From assembly GCF_002878395.1 (NCBI RefSeq), contig NW_025851407.1, positions 1 to 64,000 of the forward strand: a stretch of DNA of 64,000 nucleotides. The letters are read 5' to 3'. The notes under the pieces were generated by a model. That model saw only the letters and a list, made by a program, of their open reading frames with translations, made no database searches and had not been told where the DNA came from. The position numbers and the translations under genes are program-made. This DNA comes from Capsicum annuum (Eukaryota; Streptophyta; Magnoliopsida; Solanales; Solanaceae). Shown piece by piece: positions 22,467 through 35,209 of the stretch (position 1 is its first letter; every line of letters starts with the position of its first letter).

Positions 22467-24776
22467 TGTAATACCCCTAAACTTTTCCTTAAGTTTAATT
22501 TCGTCTCTAGAAGGCTAAGAAATGACTTCCTAAGTGTGTAATATTTAAGCCATATAGAATTTCCCTAATTTCGACTCTTTATCATGTGGAAAGTTTAATT
22601 AGCTTTTCAACGATATAAGATCCGTCCAAATCCAATAACTGGGCAAGAGGTTATGAAAAATTTAAGTCCTAGTAGTAAAACAACGTCATTTTAGAGCTTG
22701 GCGCGTCGCAGAGAGGGTCTATTTGACAATTGTCAATTTCTAGTGGAACTCCGTGATAGCGGAGCATCGCGCTGAATTTCCAGGTCCCAACCAGTGGGAA
22801 AACGCGATAGCACCACATTGCGGTAACCCCCAGAATCCCATTTGTCAAATTTCGGTGAGCCACCGCGATAGTGGCGCATCGCAGTGGCCCATAAAATTGG
22901 GTTTTCCAGTTTAATTTTTCCAGCTTCGTACAGAAGTAAAAAGGGGCACTTTGGACTTTTTCCACGCCTCTTAAATCATCCAAAAACCTGATCTAAGGTC
23001 ATTACAAGAACCTTATATGACTTTACTCAAGATTTCTCTCAATAAAAAACCCTAAGTACCCAAAACCTCTTCCAAGGATCTCAAGAATTCATAATAGTTT
23101 TTCCAAATTGAGTTAAGATTCAAGGTTCCCAAGTCAAAGGCTTCAAGAACCCTCATCAAAAAGTTTGAGAAAGAGTCTCAAGCAAGTTTATCCACCTAAG
23201 TTCATAACCTGAGGTATGTGGGGTTTGAACAAGAATACTATTTTCGTTCTTGTGCTCAAAGATTTGATTTTTATAAATGAATTTCATGTTTTTACAAGTG
23301 GGTCTATACCCAAATTATATTATTTTGAGAATACGAATTTATAAGTTGTTCAAGATTTGAATTGCATGATTATTTTTCTTATTTATGATTTGAATTGATA
23401 ATTCATTCTATAAATTGCACATTCCTATATTGTTATGATATCTTCAAGTTTTTCCGAGATTAGTGTCATGAATTAAGCTTTATTATGAAATTGTGATCCT
23501 TTAAGAATGTACATGCCTTAAGTCCATGTATGAATTGTTGATACTTTCTTAAGTGTTTCAAGAAGTGTATTGATATTTCCATTCTAGTAAAGTTTTAAAG
23601 CTTATTGGTGATAGTCTACCAAAGTTTAAAAAAAAGAGTTGATTTTAATCCTAAGTTAAGAAAGAAAATCCACGCCATTTGATTTAAGCTAAAAGGGAGC
23701 ATAGTTGGCTTTCATTGCATATTTCTGAGTTGTTTAAGGTGGATTTTTCTTAAAAGTTTTGAGCTTAAGTAAGGCAGTAGTATTTAGCACTGAGTTAGGC
23801 TTTATTCCAAGGTCTTATGCCCCAAAACTACGAGCCACCATAGGATTTGATTTACCCCAAGTGGGTTAAGCTAGTGATGATTAAAAAGTAAAAGGTTCTA
23901 CTCCGATGGCAAGGATAGAACAGCTCTCCCTAACGTGGGCAATACGTTGGACACCATGTAGCTCACATGGTTTATGTCAGTTAGAAGAAACTCCCAAGTT
24001 TCCTAGAGTCTCAAGTCTTAAAGTTCTTAATGTTTTATGTCCTTGAGTTCATAGAAGTTCCTTATCGTCAAAAGACTAAAGTGTATGTTCTAAAAGTTGT
24101 TGTTTTTAGAGTTCAACTAGTTTACAAGCTTGAGATCAAAGAAAAAATACAGATTTAGAACAAAGTCTAATGGCTCACGTGATTTATACTACATGTTTCA
24201 TTATTCATGATTTATGAGAGTTTTATTCAAGCTATGTGAGTCATCTACAATACCATGTATGTTTTCTATAAAGATTTATTGTATTGATATTTAGCTGCAT
24301 TCCCAAGTACTGATCCACATACACGTCTATGTGCTACATTGTCTCATAATGTAGGTTCAGGTGCTCAGTCCCAGCAACGTCAGTGATCCCGAATACCTTT
24401 ATCTACATCTCCATTGTGGCGAGTCCTCATGGTTCGAGGACCTATCTCCAGATACTTTAGTATCTTTAGTAGGTGTTCTGCTGTTTTCAATTCAATTCGA
24501 GTTAGTTGGGAGTCTATCCCAATAGATCTCTAGTTTGTTGAGTAGTAGATACTTTGTCAGACTAGATGCTCAGTATGTTTAGATTTGTAGTATTTTGTTA
24601 CCTTTACAGTACTCATTCGGATTTTAGTTAGACATGATATGACATGACTCCTTATTTTGCTCTCATTATCTCTAAGTAAGGTTTATACTAAGTAGCAGGC
24701 TCAAAGGGTTAGCTTGTGGCTACTTGTAGCCTTAAGCACCGTATGATGCTCTGGGATAGGATTTCTGGGCGTTATA
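22467..24776 (+). repeat. 3' LTR of J
   Basis: Runs from TGTAATACCCC to GGGCGTTATA (a decayed ...TTACA end), directly followed by the ATCAC duplication. The word array is at about 22740-22890. Confidence 0.92.
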
Positions 24777-24781
24777 ATCAC
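24777..24781. repeat. Target site duplication of J, right copy (ATCAC)
   Basis: Identical to 15598-15602. Confidence 0.9.
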
Positions 24782-25228
24782 TATACATATAAATATTGAC
24801 TCACCATAAACGACTATATTTTAAGGTATTAAACCCAATGCTATCACTTCTTCTTGAGATATTACTCTTATCTTTCTCTATCTTTCTGGTCACTACCTAG
24901 TATTAATTTATAATAAGGCATTAACATACTATACGTCATCTTAAAAGTAACTCTGTTCAGATAAGTTATCATAAAGTCTACACATATTCAATATTAACTT
25001 AATGAATACAATGCTCCATTTACTTACTCTAGCCAAATAAAATCCCTACTATACAACTACTACACTTATAGACTCATACTTCTAACTCTGGGGTCATTCT
25101 GTTACACATGGATCATAACATAATTACCATAGTATTATTTGGTTGAAAAAATTACCCAAACATACTTCCCTCTAAAATTTCTCACTTATACTAATGTTCC
25201 AAAATAGGTTTGAGAGCATATCACACTT
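24782..25228. other. Unassigned AT-rich sequence right of J
   Basis: Continuation of 13191-15597 across the J insertion. No ORF or recognised repeat. Confidence 0.4.
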
Positions 25229-26874
25229 TGTAATGACCCTCTACGTCATTTTCTGCATTTTTACTTATTTTTGACATTTAGAGTTTTCCTACAGCTGCAA
25301 ATGTCATCTATGACTTGCTGGAGATGACAATTTAGTTATAGGACTATTTTTTGGTTTTCAGAGACAGTATCCCTATTTTGAAGTCTTTGATGGTTAGAAT
25401 TATCGCCTAGGCAAAAAATCTGTGAAAAAACCTAGTATTCTAATTCTTACAGTTCCAACAACTCCAGAACATCGATTTTAGGCTATGTAAACATTTTGTT
25501 TGTGTCCCAAGGCTTCTAGACTCATTTCAAGCTATTGGACATAACTTTAAAAAATGTCCCTTGGGTGTGGGACCCATTTTTTTTTTTGAAACAACATTGG
25601 GTAGAATTTTTGACTACATAGTTGAGTCGGAAACATCAAATTTGATAGGATAAAAAAGTTTGTTTGCATAAAATTTGAGGTGTTATGTTGAGTAGGAAAA
25701 ATTCCAATATCCTAGCTGGTGCACTCGGCTAGAGCATCTGCTAAAGTAGCCCTTTGGGTGCCTTAGTGGAGGCTTATTTAATGGTCTGATAGGCGCTTTA
25801 GTAGACCAACATGCCCCAACAAGCCACTTTAGCAGCAAGCAGACCGCTAAAGTCCAAACTGCTTTAGCCCTGGCTTGTCCGCTTTAATGGAATGCCAAGT
25901 AAGCATGTGTACCACTTTAGCAACACCTAGGAGTCCTTTAAATGCCTTATTTAGATGAATTCTCTTTAATTTTCATACAATTTGAAGAGTGAAAACCCTA
26001 TAAATTATGGAAACTTTGGAGGTACATTAATTTATGATGTTGGAGTGTTGGTAAGCTTGAATTACTCCTTTCTTCTTTGAATTCTTAGTATGTTCCCAAT
26101 AATTTCATGGTTAATATCTCTATATTTTCCTAAAATCCCTAGAATATTGGTGGATATATTTTTGCACCATTTGAGCTTGGAAATTACCAGTGTTGAGATA
26201 AATATTCCTTGAGCATCGAGGGACATGTAGTCTATTTTGAAAGTGTGATTACATAGGCATCCCTACATTGGATTTTTACTTAATTTTTGACCCAAAGGAT
26301 AAAAGTGTAATGTGGGTACCCTTGTTCTTGTGTTAATGAATAGATTTTCATTTTGATAGCGCAACATATTGCAAAAGCTTCTAGCAAGGAAGGTTCTCCC
26401 ACTTAGCAGATTTTTTAGTCTTTCATTGGAGTTCAGGCAGGATAGGTTTACTCTCTCATATATTTGGCTAAATTATAGTATATTTATGATTATGTTCTAT
26501 ATATAGGTTGGCAATTGTATATTGCACGTATAATTAGTACTATTTAGAATATTTAACACTACTAAGAAACCATAAATTAGGCATAGTTTAATTAGTTATG
26601 CATGCCTTAGGTAGAATTGCTATCTTAGGATAAAATGTGTCTTATTTAATATACATTAAAAGAATTCGATTCCTTAGCGTAGTCCTGTGTAGAATTTTCC
26701 CTAGAATGGACATTGCAGATAAAAATGGGCCCTTTGGCCCACCTTAGAACAAGACTTTTGTTATCTCCTTGTGCACTTTAATAATCATGTTATACCCTTT
26801 AAGTCTTTACTTTGGAGTTTAAAGTGGCTAGATACATGATACTTATGCTAGATTGTACTTTGGAGTTTGTGTGT
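25229..26874 (+). repeat. 5' LTR of element H/F, truncated by A4
   Basis: Starts TGTAATGACCCTCTACGTCA, a typical Del-type terminus. It shows a word array of GCTAAAGT/CTTTAGC units (about 25735-25925), and a TATA box follows at 25999. Its family match is the LTR at 45427-46215, which I take as the partner LTR of the same element, and the fragments at 4359-5163 and 61228-62027. The match stops where the A4 LTR begins. Confidence 0.7.
25999..26006 (+). promoter_or_regulatory. TATA box of the H/F LTR
   Basis: CCCTATAAATTATGG lies about 75 bp after the word array, where an LTR promoter is expected. The partner LTR has TATAAATT at 46159. Confidence 0.55.
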
Positions 26875-28360
26875 TGCATCCTAGCACACACGCAAGTGTA
26901 TGTGTTCTCCCAAGTAGTAAAGTGGCCTTTAAAAGACAAGTATCAATTCCACAGGGACTTTTAATAGAAACAATTGAAGTTTAGTCTTACTACAAAGATT
27001 AAACTAATGCAAGAGTACCCATTAATGTTTGAGAGTTGAAAACTTAAACTAACTGTAAACAATTCGATAATGTAAATTGTTGGAGACCATAATTGGGAAA
27101 TATCCAGGGTTAAGGAAATACGAACAATACTATTTAGCCATACAATATTGTTTGTTTAGTTAATTATCTTGGTTGTTGATTCACGAGGTTGATAACATAA
27201 TTAGGGAATAGTCAACCTCTAATCATCAATCTAACTCAGCCCTACAACTAAGTCATTGAGTGGGGATGTGAGAACTGTGTTAAACACATTTATATTTCAT
27301 CCCGCATATGAAAAAAATAGGATTAATTAGGTTTTTTCCTATCCTAAAATGAAATCTTAACTTCAATCCATCTCCATATAAGATCTCACTCTATACATCC
27401 CACGTTTGAATTTATTGTTCCCCTTTCAGGCTCACAACAAAAATCTAGATTTATCCTAAGGGACGTGAATCCATTGATTGTAATAACAAGGACATATGAA
27501 CAACCAAAAAATGATAATAAACATAAAAAAAACTTAAAAATATGCTTAAGTATTCATGTTCTTGGTCTCAACCCTAGATGAGGGTGTTTAGACACTCATG
27601 GATTTTCAATGAGTTGCAAATAAGGGATTTATGAATAAAAACCAAAACTCTACTTAAATAAAGATTAAGAAACCTAAAATAAGCATCCTCAAGTGTGTTT
27701 ACAGTGTCAAAATTCGTCCAAGTTGCTTACAACAAGTCAAGAGTGTCATATTTATAAAGGAAGCCAACTAGCCCGTTTTCAAAACAAGGGCATGACACGC
27801 TCTAGCATTGCTCCAATAAGGGGGAGTCGAATGAACTTATCGTGGATGCTCACTATTTTGTGACATCCCATTTTGTGTTCAAGGGCATGGAATGCCCTTA
27901 TCTCTGAGGCTAGAGGGCATGACATGCCTTAGTGCTCAGAAATTTCATATTTCGTCTATGTTTGCTCCATCTATTTGGCCTTGAGTTCATAACTTCATGG
28001 CTAATTTTCCACAATCTTTTGATCTTCTTATGCTTCCAAAGATCACTATTAACTTCTCACATGGCCTCATATAATATAAAATACCACGAATTAGTTCTAA
28101 AAACACAACATAATCCATCAAGATAACTAGAAGAACATCTTGCTCAAGCTAGTAACACTAGCTTTCTCATCTAAATTCGAAGAGATTGTTTTCTTTCCAA
28201 TTTTTTTTGAATACACCTTATACATCATAAACGTGCAATTTAACAAGTATATGCTTAATTGTATGAGTATCAACTCGTTACATACACAAAAATTTTTCAA
28301 ACTAAGCTATATATGTAAAAATTATAACACTTAGGTTGTTAAATCCACCTAAGATCATCA
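26875..28360 (-). repeat. 3' LTR of A4
   Basis: The inner edge is clear: AAGATCATCA at 28351-28360, followed by CCCCACACTTAAAACC (polypurine tract on the minus strand). The outer edge near 26875 is judged by similarity to the A LTR start (CACACGCAAGTGTATGTG against GCATACGTAAGTGTACGTG). A word array of GGGCATGA/CATGCCCT units lies at about 27785-27925, next to a TATAAATA box (minus) at 27749. Confidence 0.7.
27749..27756 (-). promoter_or_regulatory. TATA box of the A4 LTR
   Basis: Minus strand TATAAATA, about 30 bp downstream (minus sense) of the word array. It is the same sequence and relative place as in the A3 LTR (58201-58208). Confidence 0.55.
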
Positions 28361-28376
28361 CCCCACACTTAAAACC
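28361..28376 (-). other. Polypurine tract of A4
   Basis: Minus strand GGTTTTAAGTGTGGGG directly before the 3' LTR. The A2 element has the same tract at 54706. Confidence 0.75.
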
Positions 28377-30058
28377 TTGTTCGTCCTTGAACAACTCTTT
28401 AAATAAATTACCATATATAAGGAAGATTACAATATTAATCCTACAAATAAGTCACTCACGCTAGAACTACAATGACTATATGAATAACATGTTTCACCCT
28501 AAGCATGTCATATATATTTGAAAACTCGTGAACACTATTTCCAAACACTTTACACTTATGAATTGACTCAGCCGAGTTGGAAAATTCATGCATATTACTC
28601 AATCTAGAGATCATATAAGTAACCTAAATATCATCAAACATGTGCCCTCACCACAAAGAGAGTTACCCATATTAACTCACACAGATGAAATTTATCACAA
28701 TAATTGGTATGAGAATCAAATTTTTCTCACTACCACAAAGAATTAACATGCCACATAAGATGAACCAAAGGCTTGCACTTAGTGCAGTACTCTACTACTA
28801 TTAGAATGTTAGGGATAAAGATCAAATAGGACTTTACGGATTGTAATGTATGCTAAGAGACGGGTAGGAAGTGTTCTTGCTAGTAATATGACTATCTTCC
28901 CAAAGCTCTTTAATACATCACATTATACATTGAACTTTTTTCTAGAAAACCAAACTTTCACCACCTCTTCCTTCACACGTCTCTTTTGTTTTGCCCCATA
29001 TCTTTTAGCTATTTCACACATATTAAGGAGGGAGTATTTTCTATCAACATATAATTCAATTTTGTACAATTTTCTTTGTTTTCATTATATCACTCCCAAC
29101 CACAACACAACAACTTTTTCAACACCATTAGCTACTACTTTGGGGTTTCACGTTCACCTTTTCCTTAAATTTTACACTCCTTAACCTTATTAATTTTTCA
29201 ACAATGCTCTTAGGAACTTAGGATCAAATTACATCCATTAAAGAAAGGGAATAGGCTACATAACAGGCTACCAAAGAAATAAGCAAAGGCTCAATAGGGT
29301 TAACTAATATTATGCACAAGGGTAGATAAAAGGGGGTATGAAACATGGCTATCAAATGAATTCCCATTTAATCTACTAACTCAACATTCTTGATTTTTCT
29401 TTGCACACACAATAGGCAAGTTCTAGACATAAAAATACAAAAGGGAATGTACAAACGACCTCACTCGCACATGGCACAACCTAAATCATGTAGGATCATT
29501 AGTTACCTAAATGAAACAATAGCATGAATTTGAAATTAAGCCAACAATGCATAAAAGTCATATAAATATGTCTAGGAGTCTCAAAAGTAGTTATTCAACA
29601 CAACCAACGAGCTTTAGTTCACATTAAAACCCACTTGTATCATGTAATCACATATAGAAACTAAAATGAACATCTCACTTATTCCTAATATAAAAATTCT
29701 AAGGTTTTACTCCTAAAAATGAAAAGGGATACTGGGTTCAAAGGGTGTCCCCTCAGAAATGAATTAAAAAGAAAAACCAAGGGGTGGGTGGAGTGTGACC
29801 CTACTAGACTGACACTAACTAAGACTAACAAGCAAGGAAATTTTTTTTTTTTGTGATTTTTCAATGAAATTTAGTTAACAACTAGAAAAAAATAAAAAAA
29901 AAATCATGTCACAACAGTTCACCCTACACCATTGGAAGATTTTCCATAATCCACTTAAAACACACTTTGTCCCCAAAGTATAATTCAAAAAAATGATAGA
30001 AATACTCCCTAAGGACACTATGCTTAGCTAATAATATTTTTAATCACCAATAAGGTCT
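28377..30058 (-). other. A4 3' untranslated region
   Basis: About 1.7 kb of non-coding internal sequence similar to A2 at 54723-56200, for example GAGAGTTACCCATA at 28659 and 55005. The 112-residue plus-strand ORF at 28846-29184 is antisense to the element and has no support. Confidence 0.6.
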
Positions 30059-30063
30059 TGTGG
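30059..30063. repeat. Target site duplication of E, left copy (TGTGG)
   Basis: TGTGG here and CATGG at 41009-41013 differ at two positions. Both could come from CGTGG by loss of the single CpG, once on each strand. Confidence 0.5.
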
Positions 30064-33000
30064 TGTCACGTCCCTATTTATGAGTTATGATGGCACATAC
30101 TAAAACCCTAGCAGGTAAGCCAAACCATAACCCAGAGCTAAAGTACTACATTTCTTCGGTAGGAAATACGCAACATAGGCAAAAATGAACTACACACTTA
30201 TAAATAAGCAAAGTGTTCTAAGTAGATAAAATAGTCAATACAAGATACCATCCCGCAACCTGGTCTAGCCAGTACAAGAGCATCTAATAGAATTACAACT
30301 TAAAAAATAATAATAGTCAACAACATATATCTCGATAACAAAGGAATGAATATAAAAGACAGAGGGAAATGGATGAATCGAACTCGAAGAGTTCACCCTA
30401 TGTCTAGAAATATAAACATAGCATGATCAACGATCAATGATGACTGCTAGTACTTGGATCGGTACCAAAAAGGTACAAAATTGTAGTATGAGTACCAAAA
30501 ACTTATAGTCAGTAGCATCATCATCCAACTTAGTTAAATCATGCTATAAGTATGATGAAATGCAAAATAACATAACTAAGTCAAGGTATAGATAAACTCG
30601 AAATAACTCCAACATTGCTATGCATAGATAAGTAAATAAATCAGAATAATAGCGTGACGTAAAACATCAACACATACAATCATAACTACAAAATTGGCTC
30701 CTATACACCAATTGGTGCAGAAAATATATAACTCATCACAGACTCCCACCTGGATAGTACCCTCAAGGATAGAATAAAGCAACCATTCATCACATACGAA
30801 TAACTAACTCATTATTTAACTAGCATTCCAATATTTATCAACAATCGATCATTTACCAACATTTGACAAGGCATCTATATTCCATAATATTACCAAGATT
30901 TACCATCCTTATCATTGATACGCACTAGTCACCTTTTGTTAGATAACCATCTCTTATTAACTAGTTCGTTTGATTACTAGCTATCATATAACCTTTGGTC
31001 ATCATTTATAACCTGACCAACATTTGTCAGCTAGTCATTTTACCAATAGAGCCCATTTATATCATACCACATTATAACAACTTCCTCAAATTCAAATTGA
31101 GTGAAATAGTCTCACATCCCGATATTGTTAATCATAAGAAGTATATCATCATGGCATAGTATGAAGATCAAGACTCGAATTGATAATTATAGTCAATAGC
31201 CAAATTTAAACTGATAAATAATCAATAGCCAAACTCAAATAGGGTATATATAATCAACAACATAGTTATCTTCCCAACTCGAATATGGTATACAAATTTA
31301 TATATATATATATATATATGATCAATATCATAAATAATACATCAAAAACCTTAAACGGTAGCATAATCAATAGACGTCAACCCTCACATTAACCAATATA
31401 ACCATGGAGTATCAAAGTTTCTCTATTTTGCCTCAATACACATTTCCAAGAGTTTGATAAGTGTAAAAGGTTTACAAAAACTAACATGTGTCATAGCCTA
31501 AAGTGGGTTAAGAGTGTACTTCTAATCCCCAAGTTCTATTTTAGAAAAACTGTACCCAAACTAGGCTTAAGGTATCTAAATCCACTTTTAGATGTTATGA
31601 AAGCCACTAGTAGCCCTAAGGTAAAGATTTTCCTTAAGCACTTTAATTAAGTCAAATGGAACTAAGACAACCTTCGTTAGTGTAAGCAACTAAGGTCGAC
31701 TTACCCTAAGCATGAGTAACCGGAGCATTTTACTTAATATTGAGTGGTCTAGGGAATTCTTTTGCTAAACATGAGATATGAAGTCTAATTCACCTAAGGC
31801 ATAAGGAAAAAAGCTAAGTGTTTTAACTCTATAGTTTCAAATTATCCTAAATGGTCCAACTAACCCATGTCTTGCATTCATCAATAGAACATCTAAAATC
31901 TATCCCAAATATTACACGATATCATAAAAATACTATGAAATAGCTCAATCTAACTAGTGATAAACCTAGCCTACCTTATTTTGAAAGAAAGCTCAATAAT
32001 CAGAAAACCACCTTTTTTCTTTTGAGAAGCCTTCTCAAGATGGCAAGCTATCAAAAATGCATTTTACTCATAAATAGGAGAATAATGATACCTATATTGC
32101 ACCATTGTACTTTAGGTCCAAAAATTACACAAAAATCCATGTGGGTCCTACTTATATATATTGCATTTTCCAAAATCAATCGACGTTTTTACAAGCTCAA
32201 GGAATCATTACCCTTAGAAATGGATGAAAAAAATTAAATTGGGACTAAAATCAAGCCCTAAAGGTTTTAGGGTTTTGTGCAAGAAATCAACAAAATCCAC
32301 TAAGAAATGGGTGAATTCATACCTCAAATCAGAGGATAATCATAAAAATAAATGTTAATCAAGTTCCCAACTTAGCCATAAGTCTGAATCTAAAGCCCCC
32401 TCACTATTCAGGGTTTATGCTCTCAAGAAAGGGGTGAGAAATGGCTGGATTCGCGATATTTGGTTTTAATTTATACCAATACTAGGTACTCAAATCCCGT
32501 TATTGCAGACTTAGGCCTGCGATAGGAGCTTCTTGAGGCTACAAGTGTGAGTTGCAATCACATACATGTTCTGAAATCACACTATCTTCTTCTGCCAAGG
32601 GTATCACAATTGCGGCCCTTGGCTTGCATTTGCAGCTCCACTAGATTATAGCTGACACTTAAAAAATCTTTTAAGTTTTCATCAAGCCTTCAGGATTTAT
32701 TCAAAATCCGTTGTACGCAAATAAACTAAGTAACCATTAAAACTTTGACATTTCGGATGTGATGACGCACTAAAAATTTCCATCTGAGGTTGTTTCGACA
32801 AAATATGGGTCCCACACTCACATTTCATTCTATTAAATTTTCAATAAATAGGTAAAAATGAGCTCGGATTCCTTGAGATCCAAACCAAAGGTCTACCTAG
32901 CCTAAAATTGACATTCTAGATTAATTGGCATAGTCTGAATTTGCATATGTGATTGTTTTACTGAAGTATTTTCCCGATGGCCATTTAGAACCAATGAAGA

Positions 33001-33152
33001 CATCTAAATAGGGAATCGGCTCTAAAACCAAATGAATTGCCGGTTAACGAAAATGTCAGTCCTAGAAAGTCATAAATGACTTGGCAGCTATAGAAAAGTT
33101 GTTACAGTGAAAAGAAGCAGAAATATGGAAAACGACCAGAAGGGTCATTAAA
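30064..33152 (-). repeat. 3' LTR of E
   Basis: From TGTCACGTCCC (30064) to GGTCATTAAA (33152, a decayed GGTCATTACA). It matches 38243-41008. Includes a (TA)n run, imperfect repeats at 31170-31320 around ACTCGAAT and GGTATATATAATCAACAACA, and a word array at about 32500-32645. Confidence 0.85.
31298..31319. repeat. (TA)n microsatellite
   Basis: About eleven TA units in the E 3' LTR. The partner LTR has an interrupted version near 39424-39450. Confidence 0.9.
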
Positions 33153-33810
33153 ATATCCACTACTAAAGGATCTTTTATCCTTAAAACTTAAGGATTTGGA
33201 TATATCTAAAGTATCGAACAGGTGAGGATACTGATTCCTCATCTCACTCTCAATTTTCCAAGTGGCCTTTTCCATTGGGTGGTGCCTCAAGTGAACCTTA
33301 ACTATAGGAATGTCTTTAGTGCGCAACCATCAAACATCACTAGGAAAAATGAGAAGGATCAGAAATATATCGCCGCATCATAGAGAAATGGAAAAATTGA
33401 TGAACAACGGAAAAATATGGAGGTCTACCTAACTCATAAGCCATCTCACCAACTACTCAAAGAATCTCAAAGGCTCTAATATACCGAGGACTGAGCTTGC
33501 CCTTCATCGTGAATCTCATCACAACCTTTATGGGCGATACATGGAGGAATAAATTATCACCAACTCCAAATCTCATGTCACAAAGCCTATGGTATACATA
33601 TGCCTTTTCCTTACTCTGAGTTACTCTCAACCTATCATGAAACACACCGACTCTATCTAATGACTCCTGAAGCAAATCAGTTTCATGGGGCTTAACCTCG
33701 GAAGCCTCAAACCATCCAATCGGAGAACGACAACTCCTACCATACAAGGCCTCAAAAGGCTCTATCTCAATACTTGAATGATAGTTTTTATTATAATCAA
33801 ACTCTGCCAA
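33153..33810 (-). pseudogene. Integrase C-terminus and chromodomain of E
   Basis: Minus ORF 33810-33457 reads MAEFDYNKNYHSSIEIEPFE, ALYGRSCRSPIGWFEASEV, KAYVYHRLCDMRFGVGDNLF and [16 protein letters not shown]: the end of the integrase core and the GPF/Y-like region. Minus ORF 33326-33102 reads LRTKDIPIVKVHLRHHPMEK, ATWKIESEMRNQYPHLF, a chromodomain-like module like that of J. The piece between is frameshifted. No stop falls inside the 117-residue integrase stretch, which is one of the better kept parts. Confidence 0.88.
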
Positions 33811-34330
33811 GGATAAGTGCTGCTCCCACTAGCCTTAAATATCTATAACATAGACTCAGCGCATGTCTTAAGGAACCTGAATTATCCGCTTCGACTGACC
33901 ATATTTCTACGGATGAAAGGCTATACTATGATCCACCTGTGTAAACAACTCATCCTGAAAAGATCTTCTAAATCTCAAAGTGAACATAGAACCACAGTAT
34001 GAAATGATTAAAATGGGAAAACCATGTAAATAGACTTTCTCCCGAACATAAATATGGGCCAACCTCTCAGAACTAAAAGACATTTGTATACAAATAAAAT
34101 ATTCTGACTTGGTCAAATGATCTACAATGACCCAAATACTATCTAAACCACAGGAAGTTTGAGGCAAACAACTAACTAAATCTATAGTAATCCACTCCCA
34201 TTACCACTTGGTAATGGGAAACCTCTGAGTCAAACTACCTGGTCCCTGATGCCCGTTTTTTACCTGTTGACAACACAGGAAACGAGCTATAAAGTCTGCC
34301 ACATATATCTTCATACCACTCTCTATTAAC
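33811..34330 (-). pseudogene. Integrase catalytic core of E
   Basis: Minus ORF 34167-33907 reads SIWVIVDHLTKSEYFICIQM, LAHIYVREKVYLHGFPILII, SYCGSMFTLRFRRSFQDEL and VDHSIAFHP. In the family the second catalytic Asp sits in I-S-D-R-G; here it reads SYCG, so Asp is changed to Tyr (or the codon is altered) and the Arg to Cys. A zinc-binding segment precedes at about 34330-34200. The enzyme would be inactive. Confidence 0.85.
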
Positions 34331-34699
34331 GCTATCTTAAATCTCAATACATTTTGGCTATACCGGGATGAATAGAATATCTAGAGTTATGAGCTCCATG
34401 CTAAATCAAATGAATTAAGTCATCGATCCTCAAAACATAAATGTGGCCATCAAATCTCAAAACTACCTCAAAATCTAGTGTTCAACTCGGACTCACTACT
34501 CAACACTTGGTCACAAAGAAAGTAAAGCTTACTATCCTCAAACTAACTATCTTAAATCTGCTCAAATAGCGAGGACCTCACCTCCACACTAGCCAAAATC
34601 CTCATAGAATCTGAAATATCAAGGCAAACCATCAAGTTCACTAAGTACTGAATGTCCCATGCCAATAGCCTCAGATAAACAAAACAGAAGCGAAACTAC

Positions 34700-35150
34700 C
34701 CATACTTACTACCTTCTAACTTAAGGAATCTACTAACATATTTTCCTATCTTAGATGATACAATATGGAAATGTAATAATCCTTGAGAAACTCTATCCAT
34801 CAATGTAGTCTAACATTATGCTCCCTCAAGGTCATAAGATTCTGAAGGCAACACTGATCAGTGAAAATCTCACAATGCACACCATAAAGATAATTTCTCC
34901 AAATCTTCAGAGCAAAAACTACCACCACTAACTCTAAATCATGAGTGGGGTAGTTGCACTCATACACCTTAAGTTGTATAGATGCATAAGAAATAACACG
35001 ACCATATTAGATCTATACACAACCCAAACCAACACCAAAAGAATCACTAATATGGTAAATCCCTCACCCTCAATAGGAAGAACTAAAATAGGAGCTAAAG
35101 TGAGAAAGTCATTGAGCTTTCTAAATCTCAACTCATACTCCCCAAACAAT
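34700..35150 (-). pseudogene. RNase H of E
   Basis: Minus strand reads LAPILVLPIEGEGFTI, then a frameshift out of the YCDAS block, then [20 protein letters not shown] in a wrong frame. The correct frame gives an [24 protein letters not shown] continuation. The order and position fit Ty3/gypsy RNase H directly after RT. Confidence 0.75.
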
Positions 35151-35209
35151 TAAAAAGGAACCAGCTTCTGAGTTAATATTGTCACAGGCACTGAAATAGT
35201 AGAAAAACC

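Larger units (their letters stand above)
15603..24776 (+). mobile_element. Complete Del/Tekay-type Ty3/gypsy element J (dead)
   Basis: J is about 9.17 kb with LTRs of 2276 and 2310 bp, a tRNA-iMet primer site, gag, protease, reverse transcriptase, RNase H, integrase, chromodomain and polypurine tract, all in the expected plus-strand order. It is flanked by a perfect 5-bp target duplication, ATCAC (15598-15602 and 24777-24781). Every coding section has stops or frameshifts, so it is inactive. It is the best preserved element here and gives the reference order for the others. Confidence 0.92.

Noticed and set aside
28846..29184. 112-residue plus-strand ORF rich in F, T and S
   Set aside because: Antisense to the A4 untranslated region; composition explained by AT-rich DNA; no homologous ORF at the matching place in A2.
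31298..31319. (TA)n run as a regulatory TATA element
   Set aside because: It is a simple microsatellite far from the promoter part of the E LTR.
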